A DNA stretch of 64,000 nt from Saussurea involucrata (Eukaryota > Streptophyta > Magnoliopsida > Asterales > Asteraceae). Made by a program: the position numbers and the translations under genes. The stretch spans positions 181,322,784 to 181,386,783 of the forward strand of contig CM066320.1 in NCBI GenBank assembly GCA_033807775.1, in the 5' to 3' direction. The notes under the pieces were generated by a model. That model searched no databases and was not told the DNA's origin. It was given only the letters and a program-made list of their open reading frames with translations. This document shows positions 41,138-52,290 of the stretch, one piece after another (the first letter of the stretch is position 1; each line of letters starts with the position of its first letter).

Positions 41138-43800
41138 AGAGAGGATCGGTAGACTTAGCTTTGATGGCTTCTTCTTGTGCATCTTTCAAGGATAGAGCCC
41201 TGGAGTCATCTAAATCTTTTTGAGCAAGTCTGGCTTCCTCAATCTCCTGAGGAGTCAGACCGAGGTTGGATTCCTGAGATTGTAGAGAATGAGGCTTTAA
41301 CTTCAAAGTTTGGGCATCAACAGGTCGATTCCCATATTTTGTCAATTCCTTCTTTTTCTTTTCTTCTTCGGCCAACTGTTCAGCAGTGAGGGTTTTCTTG
41401 CCTTTGTCTTTGGAGGTTTTAGAAATTTGCTCCCCCTCAGACGTTGCCTTACTTTTCACCCCTGATGGAGACTTGGTCGGTGTGGAGATTCGATCGTTGG
41501 TACCTGCAATTTTCGGTGAGGGCATAAGTGGTGCTTCAGTGGCCTGAGGTGATGATTCGGTTGAGGATGAAGATGTTTCGGTGGTGGGTGAGGTTTCGGT
41601 GGAGGGTAAAGATTTTTCGGTGGTGGGTGAAGGCTTGTTGATGATAGATCTCTTAATTGAAGGCATATTTGGACGACTAGGAGTATTCTCCCCCTCAGCA
41701 GCAGCCGGAACCTTAAAACCTAATTGTACAAAAACACTATCAAACTTGGTGTGAAGATGAGCCAAGCTTTGATTGGTGTCACCGGAGATCATAGAAAAAT
41801 CACCCAAGTCCATTTCCCATTGAGCTTTCTCCAGCATGTTGTCAGCTTTGTTGTGAAGAGACCTAAGAGAATCGGCGATGCTTTTGTCAAGATCCTGATG
41901 AGTTTTGGCCTCTTGAATAAGTCTCTGAAGTTCAGTATCCTTGACTATATATGAAGCTTTGAAAGCATCGAATGAAGCTGCAATGTTGGAGTGGGAAGTG
42001 GTCAAAGTATCCACTTTGTTGGCTAATAAGGCCAAGTTTTCAGACAGAGACCGAAGAGTTTCACGAAGAGCATCGGTAGGGGGAGGATCGTGAGCTCCCA
42101 GATGGGGTTCCGGTGGTGCCAAACGGGAATGAGGTAGTATGCGATCCTTAATAAAGTGAGAGGAAGTTGATTGAGCCCAGGAAGGTTCGGGGTAAAGGAA
42201 CCGATGTCGGGGAGAGGGCGGTTTCGGTGTAGGGGAGAGTCTTCGGTGAATCAGAGAGAGAGGATCGGTGGAGATGCCTTCGGTGGGTTTAATCTGCGTT
42301 GAGGGAGGCTCGGTGTGAATTTCGTCGGTGGACGGGATGGTTCGGGGAGAGCCAGTGTCCTCCAAAAGAAATTCAAAGAAGTCATTCGGGGGGGGGATTT
42401 GGGGGGGAACTCAGATCGAGTTGTGCTTCATCATCGATCATAAACTGACCGGGTGAAAGGCCGTGCAGTGACAAGTCAACTCCTTCGAGGGGAGAGTCCC
42501 CAAAGTCATCTCTACCACCCGAAGAGGTGAGGGAAGAGGCATATGGGTTCTCCATTTCTACAACTGTAGTCTTTTGAGAAACTGCAGAGGAGTCGGTGGG
42601 GATAATGACGGATTCCCTTGGCCCGGAGGGGTGAAGTTCAACAACTGGCGATTTTTGAGAATCGACAGTTGGATTAGTCGGTTGGGCCGATGGTGTCCGA
42701 GACCTCTTTGAAAGAGATCTCGAAGGGGAAGTTGAGTGCCTCCGCTTACGAGATGGGGATTGAACCGGGGAAGCCTCCGAGGGATCTCTCGGTGGCATAG
42801 TTCGAGAAGCGGGTGCGGAGGTGTCGGGGGCCGTACGTTGTTTCTTTTTCGCGCCGCCAGACTTTACTCGAGATAGGGAAGAGGGGGCCACTACAACTTG
42901 GGGTGCCTCGGGAACTTCCGGGTGTTGAAACCCGGGAGCTTCCGCATCACCCCAGTGAAGATCGGGAGATAAAGCGAAAGAAATCATACCTTGGCGTAAG
43001 GGGAGATCAGTAGCGAGATGGCCAATATTGAGCGTCTTTTGGCCAACAAAGGGTGATGACCAATCGTAGATGAAGCGAGGAGTTTTAGACTTACGATCCA
43101 CATCCAACGCCGCACCGAGTTTGTGTTGAAGGATCATGGAGATGAAACGAGGATATGCGACATAACACTTTTTCGGGTGTTTGTTTACTTCAGTCAGCTC
43201 AGTAAAGAAATACTGAGCAAAGTCCACCTTTCTTTGAAAAATCAGTGCATGAGAAAGCTTTGTAATATAAGATGGGGATTGGTCTTGACCACTTGTCTTT
43301 CTAGAGAGACAATGGATCACATGCGCAAAGAAGAAGTTCCAAACCCCACCCATATGTTTGCGAAGAAGGGTACCTGGTCCTTTAGAAGACTTGGAAGCTT
43401 TATCCTCATAATGTTGGACATAGCCAATAGTGCTGATGACTTGCTCAAGAAAGTTGTTGACATGCATGTCAACATATTCTGAAAAGGCTTCGATCCGGAG
43501 AGCACGACGGACATCATCCACGCCAAAAGTAACATCGTGATCACCCTCTTCGTCAGAAAAGATAGAGGCATGAATTGCTTCATTTGAAACATCATACACA
43601 CAGGACAACCAAAATTTGCCAATGAGCATTTTGCTCATCTTTGGGTTGCAGGAGAAAGCATGTAGAAGAGGTGAGCGGGTTAAGAAATTGATAATGGTGT
43701 TGAACTCGGGATGAGCGGGATCGGATTCGAACCTTGCTACATGGTTGCAAGGGTTGAAGATGAGGTCTTCAAAGCACGTAGGTATCTTGGTGGGTGCCAT
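41138..43800 (-). pseudogene. ORF3 of copia A, N-terminal and middle part
   Basis: Starts MAPTKIPTCF at 43800. The first about 230 residues align by eye with ORF3 of B and C: FW, a VDDVRRALRI segment, WNFFFAHVIHCLSRKTSG, KVDFAQYFF and YPRF in the same order. A proline/serine/arginine-rich part follows. The frame breaks at a run of nine G on the plus strand (42388-42396), a likely one-base length change; it continues from 42365 in another frame as a threonine/serine-rich part (PSTDEIHTEPPSTQ), a helical segment, and a lysine-rich part up to the D insertion at 41138. The rest is at 7385-8108. Together about 1,120 codons, longer than in B. The PSTD repeats are coded by the word CCACCGAT. Function unknown. 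Confidence 0.75.
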
Positions 43801-43886
43801 TGTGAGAATGAGAATGATAGGAAGTAAGAAAATGGAGGAGGAGTTGCAGGTTTCGTATAGAGAAAATGAAGGAGGGCGAAGGGTCG

Positions 43887-43894
43887 TATATATA
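43887..43894 (-). promoter_or_regulatory. TATA box before ORF3 of copia A
   Basis: TATATATA 94 bp before the ORF3 ATG, followed by a pyrimidine-rich leader (TCCTCCTCCATTTTCTTAC). Equivalent in place to the boxes in B and C. Confidence 0.55.
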
Positions 43895-44495
43895 GGAGGA
43901 AGGTGAAGGGTTTAGGAGTATTTAAAAAGAAATGAGGAGGGAACAGTTAAATTTTTTTTAAAATAAAATAAGCAAGTTGGAAAAGGTAATGATGAGGGTT
44001 TCGGTGTATGTGGTTAAAAAGGTTTTACATGGAAAAGGAACGGTCAAAGTCACTGACAACTAGGGTCATAGGGGTTATGAGAGCATGGGGAAGCGTATGG
44101 GATAAGGTCGGGATTCGGTGGGCAGATCTTACCGATGGGAATGAAGAGACGTCGGTAGGATGAAGTTACCGATGATGAGATTCGGTAGCCAGATCTTACC
44201 GACGGGGACAGGATATCGGTGGGAAGATGAAGAGAGATTGGTGGAAGAATCACTCGGTGGTCAATTCGGTGGAACATAACTTCACCGATAAAGCGACGTC
44301 GGTAGAGGATATCGGTGTCGGTGATTGGTGAGAAAGTTACATCGGTGATCGGTGTATATATCGGTGGTGAAAATGGTGTGCATTCGGTGTAGAAAGAGGA
44401 AAGAAGAGAGTGTCCACCGGTGAGATTTCGGTGGAAGAAAAGAGACGGAGAGAGTATCCACCGATGTGAGATCGGTAGAAAGTGAAGACACACAG
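43895..44495 (-). repeat. Pol-ORF3 spacer of copia A, rich in CACCGA/TCGGTG words
   Basis: Between 44100 and 44480 about 20 copies of TCGGTG, ACCGATG or TTCGGTGG occur, irregularly spaced and in both orientations (TCTTACCGATGGG, GATATCGGTGGG). Not a simple tandem repeat. The same words fill the LTR hairpins and several coding linkers of A. Confidence 0.8.
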
Positions 44496-47400
44496 TTATT
44501 GAAAATTACACATGCCAAGTTCACTTATTAGGAAGTTGAACCTGGCTTCATCTAGGGGTTTGGTGAATAGATCAGCAAGCTATAGATCGGTGGGAAAGAA
44601 ATGTAGCTCAATGTCAACTTTGGAAATGTGGTCCCTGATGAAATGATATCTGATATCTATGTGCTTTGATCTGGAATGAAGAATTGGGTTGTTTGCAATA
44701 GCTATTGCACTTGAGTTATCACACAGAATTGGGATTTTGGAGTAGATTTGAGCATAGTCCCTGAGTTGATTTCTCATCCACAGGATCTGAGCACAACAGC
44801 TTCTAGCAGCTACATATTCAGCCTCAGCAGTAGAGGTTGACACAGAGTTTTGTTTCTTGCTGGACCAACTTACCAATTTGCCACCAAGAAGCTGGCAACT
44901 TCCTGTAGTACTTTTTCTATCAATCTGGGAACCTGCATAATCTGAATCTGAATACCCAATTAGTTTGAAACCTGAGTCTTTGGGATACCAAAGACCCAAG
45001 TGCAAGGTACCCTTGAGATACCGAAAAATCCGTTTTACAACCTTTAAATGTGATTCTTTTGGATTGGCTTGATAACGGGCACATAGACAAGTAGCAAACA
45101 TAATATCCGGTCTGCTAGCAGTTAAGTACAGAAGAGAACCAATCATGCCTCGATAAAGGGTAACATCCACAGATTCACCGTTAAGATCAGCATTGAGTTT
45201 CAAAGGTGGTGCCATGGGAGTTTTCATAGGAGAACTATCTAAAAAATTAAATTTCTTCAGAAGATCACGAATATATTTACTTTGGTTTATAAAAATCCCT
45301 TCTGAAGATTGTTTGACCTGAAGGCCTAAAAAGAATGTAAGCTCTCCCATCATGCTCATCTCATATTCACTCATCATGAGAGAAGCAAACTCATCACATA
45401 GTGACTCATCAGTGGCACCAAAGATGATGTCATCAACATAGATTTGGACAAGAATAAGGTTACCTGAGGTCTCTTTGATGAAGAGAGTATTGTCAATTTT
45501 ACCTCTGGAATATCCATGCTTTAGAAGGAAATTGGCAAGTGTGTCATACCAAGCACGTGGAGCTTGCTTGAGACCATAAAGGGCCTTGTCAAGTCTGTAC
45601 ACATAGTCTGGATGAGCTGGATCTTCAAAGCCAGGAGGTTGTTTCACATAGACTTCCTCTGCAAGTTCCCCATTGAGGAAGGCACTTTTGACATCCATTT
45701 GAAAGACTCTGAAATTACGGTAGGCAGCATGAGCCAGAAAGATTCTTATTGCTTCAAGTCTTGCAACAGGGGCAAAAGTTTCATCATAATCAATGCCTTC
45801 TTCCCGTCCGTATCCTTAAGTAACTAGTTTGGCTTTATTTCTGTAACTGTACCATCTTCATCCATTTTATTTCTGAAGATCCATTTGGTTCCAATGATTG
45901 TTTTCTGTCGGGGTCTGGGAACCAATCTCCAAACTTTGTTTCTCTTGAATTGAGAGAGCTCTTCTTGCATGGCAGTGATCCAACAGGGATCTGCATGAGC
46001 TTCATCAATCTTCTTGGGTTCAACAAGAGAGAGAAAATTCACATAGAGACAAATATTCCCAATTCCTCTACGTGTTTGGACACCTGCTTGTTGATCACCG
46101 ATGATTTGATCTATGGGGTGATCTTTGGTCCATTTGGTTGCAGGATGTAAAGGTGGTGGAATATTTTGTGATAGAGGTGAAGATGGAGTGGTATCAGAGG
46201 TTCGGTGGCAGGCAAAATTTTTGGTGGAAGAAATTGGATCGGTGGAAGGCTGTTCGTCGGTGGAGGGTTGCACATCGGTGGGAGAAAGTACATCGGTAGA
46301 AACATGGTCAGTTTCGGTGGGGATTATAGAGGATGACCCGACTTGATTATTTGATGGAGATGGATTGGAGGGAGTGAAAGATGTATCGGTGGAGTTTGAT
46401 AAAGGAGCATCACCGATGCATGAAGATATCCATCTGTGTAAATCATCATCATCATTTGACAGAGATGATGATCTAAGATCATCAAAGTTGACATGAATAG
46501 ACTCATCAATGCATTTTCTCCTGAGATTGTACACACGATAAGCTTTGGAGGATAGGGAGTATCCAACAAAGATTCCCTCATCAGCTTTGGGATCAAATTT
46601 CCCAAGATTATCACGATCATTTACAATAAAGCACACACATCCAAAAACATGAAGAAAGCCAATATTTGGTTTTTTGCCATGGAAAACTTCATATGGGGTT
46701 TTATCATGTCTTTTGGATATCACTGACCTATTTTGGGTAAAGCAAGCAGTATTTACAGCTTCAGCCCAAAAATAGATGGGAAGATTTGATTCACTTAGCA
46801 TTGATCTAGCAGCCTCACATAGAGTTCTGTTTTTCCTTTCCACCACTCCATTTTGCTGAGGAGTTCGGACTGCGGAGAAGTTTTGAGAAATTCCTTTCTC
46901 AGTGAAGAAGTCTTCAAGAGCACTGTTTCTGAATTCAGTGCCGTTATCACTTCTTACCGAACGAACAAGTTGACCATTAAGAACTTCATTTTTCTTGACA
47001 AAATTGATGATTTCTTCAGTTGCATCACTTTTATACCTGAGAAAAGACACCCAAGTATATCTAGTAAATTCATCAACAATTACAAGAATGTACCTTTTGC
47101 CTCCTAGACTTGGAGTGTTGACTGGTCCATAAAGGTCCATGTGCAGCATCTGGAGAGGAAGAGTGATGGAAGAGCATTGCTTGGTCTTGAAAGAAGTTTT
47201 GGTGAGCTTCCCTTTTTCACATGCATCACACAGCTTCTCTTTGACAAAGTTCAACTTTGGCATACCAGTCACCAGCTCTTTGTTGGAGATTTTATGAAGG
47301 GTTTTGAAATTTAGATGAGAGAGACGCTTATGCCACAACCAGTTCCTTTTGGATGTGTCATCTGACACAAAGCAGACATTGGATGAATTGTTATTTAGTC

Positions 47401-47755
47401 CCATATCAATGATATAGACATTTTCCATCCTTTTTCCAGATAACACCACATTGAAGTTCTTGTCCACCACAGTACAGATACAAAGTTCAAATATAACTTT
47501 ATATCCAAGATCACACAGTTGGCTAATGCTGAGAAGATTATGCATGAGGCCGTCAACAAAGGCCACTTTATTGAAGGTGACAGATCCATTAGTGAGAGTT
47601 CCATATCCTTTGGTATAGCCTTTAGAGTTATCACCAAAAGTTACTGATGGACCTTTTCAAGGCACATAGTTGATAAGGATAGATTTGTTTCCCGTCATGT
47701 GGCGTGAGCACCCACTATCCAGATACCATATTTGATGGTGCTCAAAAGCCTGCAT
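44496..47755 (-). pseudogene. pol: Pol of copia A, three stops and a frameshift
   Basis: Protease motif DSGCSRHMTG (codons 47719-47690), pre-integrase WLWHKRLSHLNF and CDACEKGK, integrase catalytic D (47137), SDNGTEF and E (46841-46839) in NGVVERKN, RT with YVDDIIFGA, RNase H with DSDYAG, AEAEYVAA and HIDIRYHFIRD, end GMCNFQ at 44496. Defects: TGA at 47659-47657 just after the protease motif; a one-base loss near 45835; TAA at 45818-45816 where LVTQGYG is expected; TAG at 44582-44580 where DLQLADLF is expected. Two of the stops fit C-to-T change of a CAA or CAG codon. Same domain order as B but clearly a different family. It cannot make an active enzyme. Confidence 0.85.
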
Positions 47756-47775
47756 GCAAAAACAGATTAGTTCTT
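47741..47775 (-). other. Gag-pol junction of copia A
   Basis: Gag ends WVSKN and TAA (47769-47767). Then comes TCTGTTTTTGCATGCAG, an acceptor-like pyrimidine run with GCAG, and pol in the -1 frame. The pol frame contains an ATG (47755-47753) overlapping the acceptor. This matches the junction in B and C in order and phase although the sequences differ. Confidence 0.5.
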
Positions 47776-50490
47776 TGATACCCATTTGGTGATGGGTCCT
47801 TTAGGGTTAGAAGAGGAAAGGTCCTTAGGTTTGGTTCTATATATTCTTTCATTGGGACAATCCTTAGCCATGTGAAAAGTGTCACCACAGTTATAGCATT
47901 TTCTATAGATAAAAATCTTTTTATAATTGTGACCACTTTCCTTGAATTTACTTTTCCCATTAATTTTTATTATCTTGGCAGAAGAGGATGAGGCAAAAGG
48001 TTTGGGTCCAAGGATTCCTTTGTCAGAGTTATAAGATGATGATTCCTTGAGATTTGACTTTTTCAAAAGCACGGATCTGGGAATGGGAAGAACAGATGAG
48101 TTGCTAGAAAATATCTTTGGAGAATTACTTTTGGGATGGAGATCAACAACAGATTTCCCTTTGAAGGAAGAGGAGAATCTGTTTGAAGAAGGTTGATGTT
48201 CTCTCTTAGGGATCTTTGAAGGTTTATGATCAGAAGAGGGGTATTTATCTATATGAATAGATTTCAACAGCTCATGAAGAGGTATGGGAAGATCATCGGT
48301 GGAGAAATCGGTGGGATTTGAGGGTTGCTCATCGGTGGAGAAATCGGTGGGATTTGCTCTTTGAAAAGGTTTAGCTTTTGAGGAGTTAGAGGAAGAGGCT
48401 TCATCCATGACTGAATCGTTTAAAAAATCATGGATGGGTTTTGAAACATCATTGGAATCTTGCTTCTCAAAGTTTTGAAATGAAGAAGATTCTTTTGCCT
48501 TTATAAACATTCCATACTTTAAGGCTTCACCCAGATCTAAAGAGTTTAAGGAAATGGAGTCACAAGAACTTGACTCTGAGGCATCATCCCATGCATTAGA
48601 GGAAGGGATGAGTGCAAGAGGAGAGTTATTCGCAACAGTGTTCCCAAATCCTAGACCGAATTTATCATTACCACTGATTTGGCCTTGAAAGATTTGTTTA
48701 AAGTTTTTGGAAGAATTTGACCATTTTCTAACAACCTCTTGTTCCCTTTTTAGTTTCTTAAAAAGGTGATTTTTCTCTTTTGAAATCACGTGATTTATGG
48801 TTTTCACATTTTCAAGCTCAGCTTTGATTTCATCAAACTTTTCAAGTTTAGCCATGCAGACTTCAAGTTGAGAGGTAAGAGTTTTAACTTGAATGGATTT
48901 TCTTTTCTTGCTATCCTTGACAGCATAAAAATCTTTAGTTAATGATTCGTAGGCATCAATCTTTTCACTATCAGTCATATCATTAAAAGGATGTACCTGA
49001 GCATAAGCTGTCGAGCACCCAGTTGCCACAAGAGCCATTGGAGAGGTAGCTTTTTCAGAATCTTCCATCTCTTCAGAAATGGCCATGAAGCACATATTGT
49101 GAGAATCACTGTCAGAAGTGTCTTCTTCATCCCAGTCATGAGTTTCTGCCATTAGACCTTTTCCTTTTCTTTCAAGACCTTCACTCCTTTCTTTCTCTTT
49201 CTTGTACTTGGCTTTATACTTCTCAGCACACTCCTGATGGTCTAAGGAAGAGGATTGGGAATCCTTTTTGGAAAAGGTTAATTTGAAAGGATTATTTCTG
49301 GGTTTCTCATTCTTTGAAGAATATTTGTCAGAGGATGGGTTCCTAGACTTAGTAACACGCTTGCTCCTACACTCAAATGCAAAGTGTCCTTTCTTGCCAC
49401 AGTTATAACATTCTTCATTTGACTTATCAGATGAAGTCTTGGAAGATGAAGATTTTCTAAAATTTCTGGATTTGTTGAAAGGACGAAACTTGTTCTTAGA
49501 ACCAGCCATCATTGCCATTTCATCAGACAACTGTTCAACCATAATATCCTCACCTTCATCATCAACATCACTAAGATATGCCTCCGTTTGGTGGGTAGAG
49601 TTATTTTGGCTGTCATTGTCAGAGTCTGATGAAGGATAGGTGATTCTAGGAACATTTTGAGATTTCTTGGAACTTTCACTAACAAGAGCTATAGAAGAGC
49701 TCTTTATCTCTTTGATGAAAGATTTCCTTTGTAACTTGGTTTGCTCAAAATTGAAGAGAGTTCCATACATGACAGTTAAGGGCATGAACTCAAGGTCCTT
49801 GGTAGTTTTAATGCAAGTACATATATTCTCCCAAAATTCTGGAAGACAATCCATGAACTTACATAAGACTTCCTCATTATCATAGACTTTGCCCAATAAC
49901 TTCATATCATTTAAAAGAGAGTTGAAACGATTATAGTAGCTAGGAAGAGATTCTCCTTTTTCAAAAGCAAAGAGTTCATACTTTCTAATAAGACCAATCT
50001 TTTTACATTTCTTTACTTCCACTGTACCTTCGTACAGTACACACAGTGTGGTCCACATCTCTTTAGCAGTTTCAAAGTTAACCAGAGAGTGATAGACCTC
50101 ATCAGGAAGTGAGAGTGCAATAATTGCTCTTAGCTTAGAGTCAAGAGAAGCCAACCGTTTTTCCTCATCAGTATATTTCTTAGGATTTTTGAGGATGTAA
50201 CGACCAGTAGCAGTGGATTTTTCTTCATTAGAATCACTAGAGATTTCTTTTTCCATGGTTTCTTTACCAGGCCTCTACGTTTCATAGCGAGCCCAAACTC
50301 TGGGGATGATAGGTCCCTCTTTGAGAATGGTTGGATATCTAGTATCCACTCCTTCCATGAATAGCATCATGCGGCTTTTCCACAAAGAAAAGTTGTTAGC
50401 ATTAAACTTAGGCGGTTTTGTTATGGAGCCATTCTCAGAAAAATTGTTTTGAAAAGAGTTTTCAATGGTTGAAGATGAAGAGGCAGCCAT
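47767..50490 (-). pseudogene. gag: Gag of copia A, one internal stop codon
   Basis: Starts MAASSSSTIE at 50490. The stop TAG at 50277-50275 (codon 72) is in frame with the rest, which runs to 47767, 907 codons in total. N-terminal copia Gag signature FSLWKSRMMLFMEG, then the UBN2-like region (AKEMWTTLCVLYEG, LIRKYELFAFEKGESL, LPEFWENI). First CCHC knuckle CYNCGKKGHFAFEC, a long serine/lysine-rich and coiled region, a linker with PTDFSTD repeats coded by CCACCGAT, second knuckle CYNCGDTFHMAKDC, end WVSKN. The two-knuckle plan with a long gap between them is shared with B. Inactive unless the stop is read through. Confidence 0.85.
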
Positions 50491-50521
50491 CGCAGATCAA
50501 GTTTATGGAATTAAACTTTCT

Positions 50522-50533
50522 GCTCTGATACCA
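50522..50533 (-). other. Primer binding site of copia A
   Basis: Minus strand TGGTATCAGAGC, two bases from the 5' LTR edge at 50536. Confidence 0.92.
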
Positions 50534-50535
50534 TT

Positions 50536-51617
50536 TGTTAGTCCCAGATGGCTTAACAAGTATTGTAGAAGTGGGGTTGAATACAATACTAATTTTTTTT
50601 CACAATTTTAATTCTTTTATTGAAAAACTTTGAACAAGAATTACACAAAGAAACTTAAAGACTGTTGCGGAAAAGAACAGATAAACTATTCTAACAATAT
50701 TTCACAAAGTATACTAAACAAAACAACCAAGAACACTGAGAACAAAGCTATTAAGTTATCAAGCAATATGGAGATTTCTTGCACTGAGAGAATTCCAGAA
50801 AGCGTAGTTTGCATGGGGATATCTTCTTCCTTTTATAGTAGCAACGAGTGTACAAGCATTGAATGCTTGGGACACTTGTCATCATCATATTTGCTGAGGA
50901 TGTTGACTCCTGAAAAGCTGAGATGTCCTTATCACCTTTTACTAGGTACTGGAAATAGAACCCATGCAGAAGAAAGGGACTTTAACTGATAATGGATAAA
51001 ACGACAAACAGTCACTTTTATCTGTCAAAGGATATTGTCCCATGATAAATGATCTTCTTGATGTGTATTCTAAGACAGTCACACCGATGAAGTTTCACCG
51101 ATACAATTGACTTTGGAACTTGAAACAATCTGTAGAGAGAAACTCATTTATTTGATAGCACATAGATCCCACCGATTTTAGCACCCTTATCGGTGGGATG
51201 ATGCTGACCGACAAAGGATATGTCGGTGGAGGGATGGTCTACCGATTTGTGAGAACAAGATCGGTGATGGGTTGTCCACCAATTTGTGAGAACAAGATCG
51301 GTGAAGGTTTGTCCACCGATTTGTGAGAACAAATTCGGTGAAGGTTTGTCCACCGATTTGTAAGAACAAATTTGGTGGAGGGTTTCCACCGATTTGTAAG
51401 AACAAATTCGGTGGATGATGACTTGGTTAAATGTAGAGAAGAGTCTTCTATTTTCCACATGTAGAATGTCTTCAAGCTTGGTTCCGGTTGATCTTCGACT
51501 TCACCGAACAGTTGATATCTTGTACAAGTCATCTTTAAAAAAACCATGCTAAAATATTCTAAGTAAGATATAAGAGAGAGCATTGGTGAGTCAATTTCAA
51601 ATCTAGGTGACCCAACA
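50536..51617 (-). repeat. 5' LTR of copia A
   Basis: 1082 bp, pairs with 5999-7081. The hairpin array is at about 51237-51420. Differences from the other LTR are mainly single substitutions (GGGGGG/GTGGGG near the inner edge, CATCGAT/CACCGAT, and others). Confidence 0.92.
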
Positions 51618-52290
51618 TAAACGTTTGGCTAAACACGTGTTGCTCACACGGTTACGTAAACCAAAATACATCGTTACCCAAAATCTTTACCCTTTTAATT
51701 GCTCAATTGACCATCGGCCCAAAATAAAAGGTTTACAACTCTCAAAATACTCATACGGTCAAGATTGACCAAAATCCCCAACTCACACGTTCACATTTTC
51801 AAAATGTAACATATCGTAATTATCGCACAATCACATCAAACACTAAAAGTGTATTTCGACCAAATAACCTTCACTTATGCAACAAATTAACAAAACCTCT
51901 TTCACTCGTGATTTATTCATCAATCACTCAAAATCCCCAAATGTGGGTGTTTTACAAGATTTATAAAGCTCAACACTTTGATTAAATCAAAACCCACTAA
52001 ATAACTCAACAAGGGATAATTTCATATAAAGCACACAAATACTTTAAAATAAACATTTTGACATGTACAACGTTTTCACAAATCAACTTGAACTCACCTT
52101 GCTAGATTAAGCTAAATCTAGATTTTCCCAAACGTATGCTTCTTTGAAGAAATCCGAATCTTCAAGTCCAAATCTTCCAAAACCTAAATCCATAAGTTTC
52201 CAACCATAAATATACAGATCTAACTATGTAGAATCACTCCCCAAACATAACACATCAAAACCCCACTTATAAAAAAACCCTAGTTCTTAT

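Larger units (their letters stand above)
5999..51617 (-). mobile_element. Copia element A (minus strand), split by element D
   Basis: Long terminal repeats of 1083 and 1082 bp (5999-7081, 50536-51617) begin TG and end CA and are flanked by a perfect 5-bp duplication TAAAC (5994-5998, 51618-51622). In element order (right to left): LTR, PBS, gag, pol, spacer, ORF3, PPT, LTR. Integrase precedes reverse transcriptase, which defines Ty1/copia. Element D (33 kb with its own inserts) sits inside ORF3; without it A is about 12.6 kb. The LTRs differ at roughly 15-20 sites by eye. Gag and pol carry stops and a frameshift, so this copy is dead. An extra ORF after pol is the layout known for SIRE/Maximus-type copia elements; that lineage assignment is tentative. 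Confidence 0.9.
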
